From Campylorhamphus procurvoides (lineage: Eukaryota; Chordata; Aves; Passeriformes; Dendrocolaptidae), in the NCBI GenBank assembly GCA_013396655.1, contig WBMV01003365.1:6180-70179 (forward strand): a DNA stretch of 64,000 nt, written 5' to 3'. The position numbers and the translations under genes are program-made. The notes beneath the pieces were generated by a model, which worked only from the letters and a program-made list of their open reading frames with translations, had not been told where the DNA came from and ran no database searches. Shown piece by piece: positions 62,487-64,000 of this stretch; position 1 is the first letter of the stretch, and each line of letters opens with the position of its first letter.

Positions 62487-62665
62487 CAGAAACAAAGACT
62501 GGTTTGGATGGGAAGGGACCTTTAAAGGCCATCTAGTCCAACCACCCTGCACTCAGCAGGAACGTCTTCAATTAGATCACCTGGCTCAAGTGCCCCATCC
62601 AACCCGACCTTGAATGTTTCCAGGGATGGGGCACCTCTGGGCAACCTGTGCCAGGGTTTCATCTG
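62487..62665 (-). mobile_element. CR1 fragment
   Basis: The + strand GGGAAGGGACCTTTAAAGGC then CATCTAGTCCAACCACCCTG and CAGGGATGGGGCACCTCTGG, GCAACCTGTGCCAGGG is a reverse-oriented CR1 3' segment, about 180 bp. Confidence 0.9.
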
Positions 62666-62669
62666 CGAA

Positions 62670-63630
62670 GGGAGCTGTTATCCAGGGGGAGGGACTGGAT
62701 GCACCAGTCTCTAACTTGGACACAGACATCTGTGCTTCAGTGATGGGGACAGTGTTAGTCTGGTTTTCAGTTCTTGCAGTTGGATGTCAGCATGATTGCC
62801 TGTTGTCCTTGAGCAGAGAGGAAGCTTTGGGGGACACCCTAGCAGTGGAGGAAGAAGTCTGTGTTTCACCAACCCTGAATCTTAGCCACAGAGGAATGGA
62901 GCTGACTCATCTTCGATGTGAAAGCACATGAAACCTACCTTTAGAGCACTGCCTGGGCCCTGAAGTGAAAGGCAGGCTGGCAGAGGTGTGAACTCACACC
63001 TCTGGCCTCCTATTGTCACACAGACTGAGGCAGAGGCCACATAGGGCTTGGGTCAGCACTGGGACAGCAGCAGCTGTAGGTGTCCTCCTGGCTTCCAAAG
63101 GTGCTAGCCATGGCTCTGAGTGAAAGGGATCTTCCACCAAAGAAGGCAGTGCAGGATCCAGTTGCCTGCGTGTGGTCACCCCCACAAATGCACCTCACAT
63201 CCTGATAGAGCAGGAACCTCCACCTTGGGAACACAATAAAAACACAAGCCTGTTGCTCAGTAAGGAATCACGTAAAAAAAGATGGCTTTGGAAAAAGCAC
63301 TGCATCTCTGTCTCTGGAAACATTTACGAGCTCAGAGCTGGTCAAAAATAAGCAAAATTTAAGGAAATCTCCCCAAACAGAAGAGAGTAAAAAAAAAAAA
63401 TGAGAAAAATTAGATGATTGCTAAAGCTGCTTCCACCCTTTCCTGCAAAGTTCACCTGACCTAGCCAGTTACTGAACTAGAGACTAAGGCTGATTTCAGC
63501 TACAGCCCCAGAAAGGGGCAGAGAGGGCATGTGGTGAGAAGAGAAAAGGCAAGACAAGAGAGAATCTCCTGGGAGATGCAAAACAAGCGCCCTGGATTGC
63601 CGGGACTAGTGGTGACACGCGCCAGACAAA
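62670..63630. other. Intergenic, no feature recognised
   Basis: About 1 kb of unique-looking sequence with short ORFs only and a poly-A run near 63389-63400. Confidence 0.5.
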
Positions 63631-63643
63631 GGACCTGCTACTC

Positions 63644-63811
63644 TATAAATGAGGCAGCCGGGACCAGCGCTAGGCTGACTCCAGCAAGAGCAAGCTCTGT
63701 GGCCAGGCACTGGGAAAGCAGTCGGGAAAGAAACACAGGAAGCGTCTGACATTGCTGTCCATTCACCCACTGTCCAGGTTTCAAGAGGCACAACTCAGTG
63801 TGACCACAAAA
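63644..63811 (+). promoter_or_regulatory. Candidate TATA promoter and first exon
   Basis: TATAAAT at 63644-63650 lies in a locally CpG-containing, GC-richer block (GACACGCGCC upstream, GCAGCCGGGACCAGCGC downstream). A start site would be expected near 63672-63680. Downstream, CCACAAAA|GTAAGT provides a strong splice donor at 63812, defining a possible non-coding first exon of about 135 nt. In other vertebrates TAL2 follows FKTN on this side, so this could be its promoter. That is inference, since no TAL2 coding sequence is present. Confidence 0.35.
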
Positions 63812-64000
63812 GTAAGTGACAATGGTCTCTTCTCTATACTGCCTCCCCTCTTTTGGGCTTACCTTGCAACTTTCTTAGGAATGCCAAAGTTTCCCCTCAG
63901 GGCAGGGAATGTCCTTAAAGGAAGGAATTTCTGCAGTAGCCTTTTTCTGTTCGCTGAATTTTCCTTTCTTGTCACGGCCCCTCTGGTTCTTGTCATCAAA

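Noticed and set aside
62005..62532. 175-codon ORF on the minus strand, the longest uninterrupted non-gene ORF
   Set aside because: It runs into a CR1 fragment at one end, overlaps ORFs on the other strand, and has no recognisable domain or splice context. It is best explained by chance.
46335..64000. Search for TAL2 (next gene in mammalian order)
   Set aside because: No bHLH-like coding sequence was found in any frame. The gene is presumably beyond the 3' edge.

Overview
The window is a piece of vertebrate nuclear genome, almost certainly avian and probably from a songbird. It carries two spliced protein-coding genes on the + strand, separated and followed by retroelement-bearing non-coding DNA. 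The bird call rests on several CR1 LINE 3' ends and on solo LTRs of passerine-type endogenous retroviruses. Nothing in it looks prokaryotic, plasmid-borne or CRISPR-like.

Gene 1 (24 to 25168) is FSD1L. Thirteen coding exons join in frame to 495 codons, giving a 494-residue coiled-coil / COS-box / FN3 / B30.2-SPRY protein of the microtubule-linked, TRIM-like family. A further in-frame 42-nt candidate cassette exon lies at 20484-20525. Gene 2 (28494 to 44202) is FKTN (fukutin). Nine coding exons join in frame to 462 codons, giving 461 residues, the same length as the human protein. Fukutin is a Golgi type II membrane enzyme that adds ribitol-phosphate to alpha-dystroglycan. The two genes lie head-to-tail, as in other vertebrates (FSD1L-FKTN-TAL2-TMEM38B in human). 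The ends of the FKTN 3' UTR (poly(A) signals at 46027 and 46308) mark the end of recognisable coding sequence.

From 46.3 kb to 64 kb I find no protein gene. This stretch holds CR1 fragments, a solo LTR interrupted by a second insertion, and a few unique blocks that look like candidate regulatory DNA. At the extreme 3' end there is a TATA-type promoter followed by a possible first exon. By synteny this could be the start of TAL2, but the TAL2 bHLH coding sequence is not in the window.

Every intronic LTR and CR1 copy lies antisense to its host gene. There is a 378-bp assembly gap (27829-28206) just upstream of the first FKTN coding exon, and isolated N bases occur at 28442, 33949 and 53389. 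I found no evidence for a previously undescribed biological system. The observations most worth checking are the FSD1L microexon, the 3' promoter candidate, the nested LTR and the homeodomain-site cluster.
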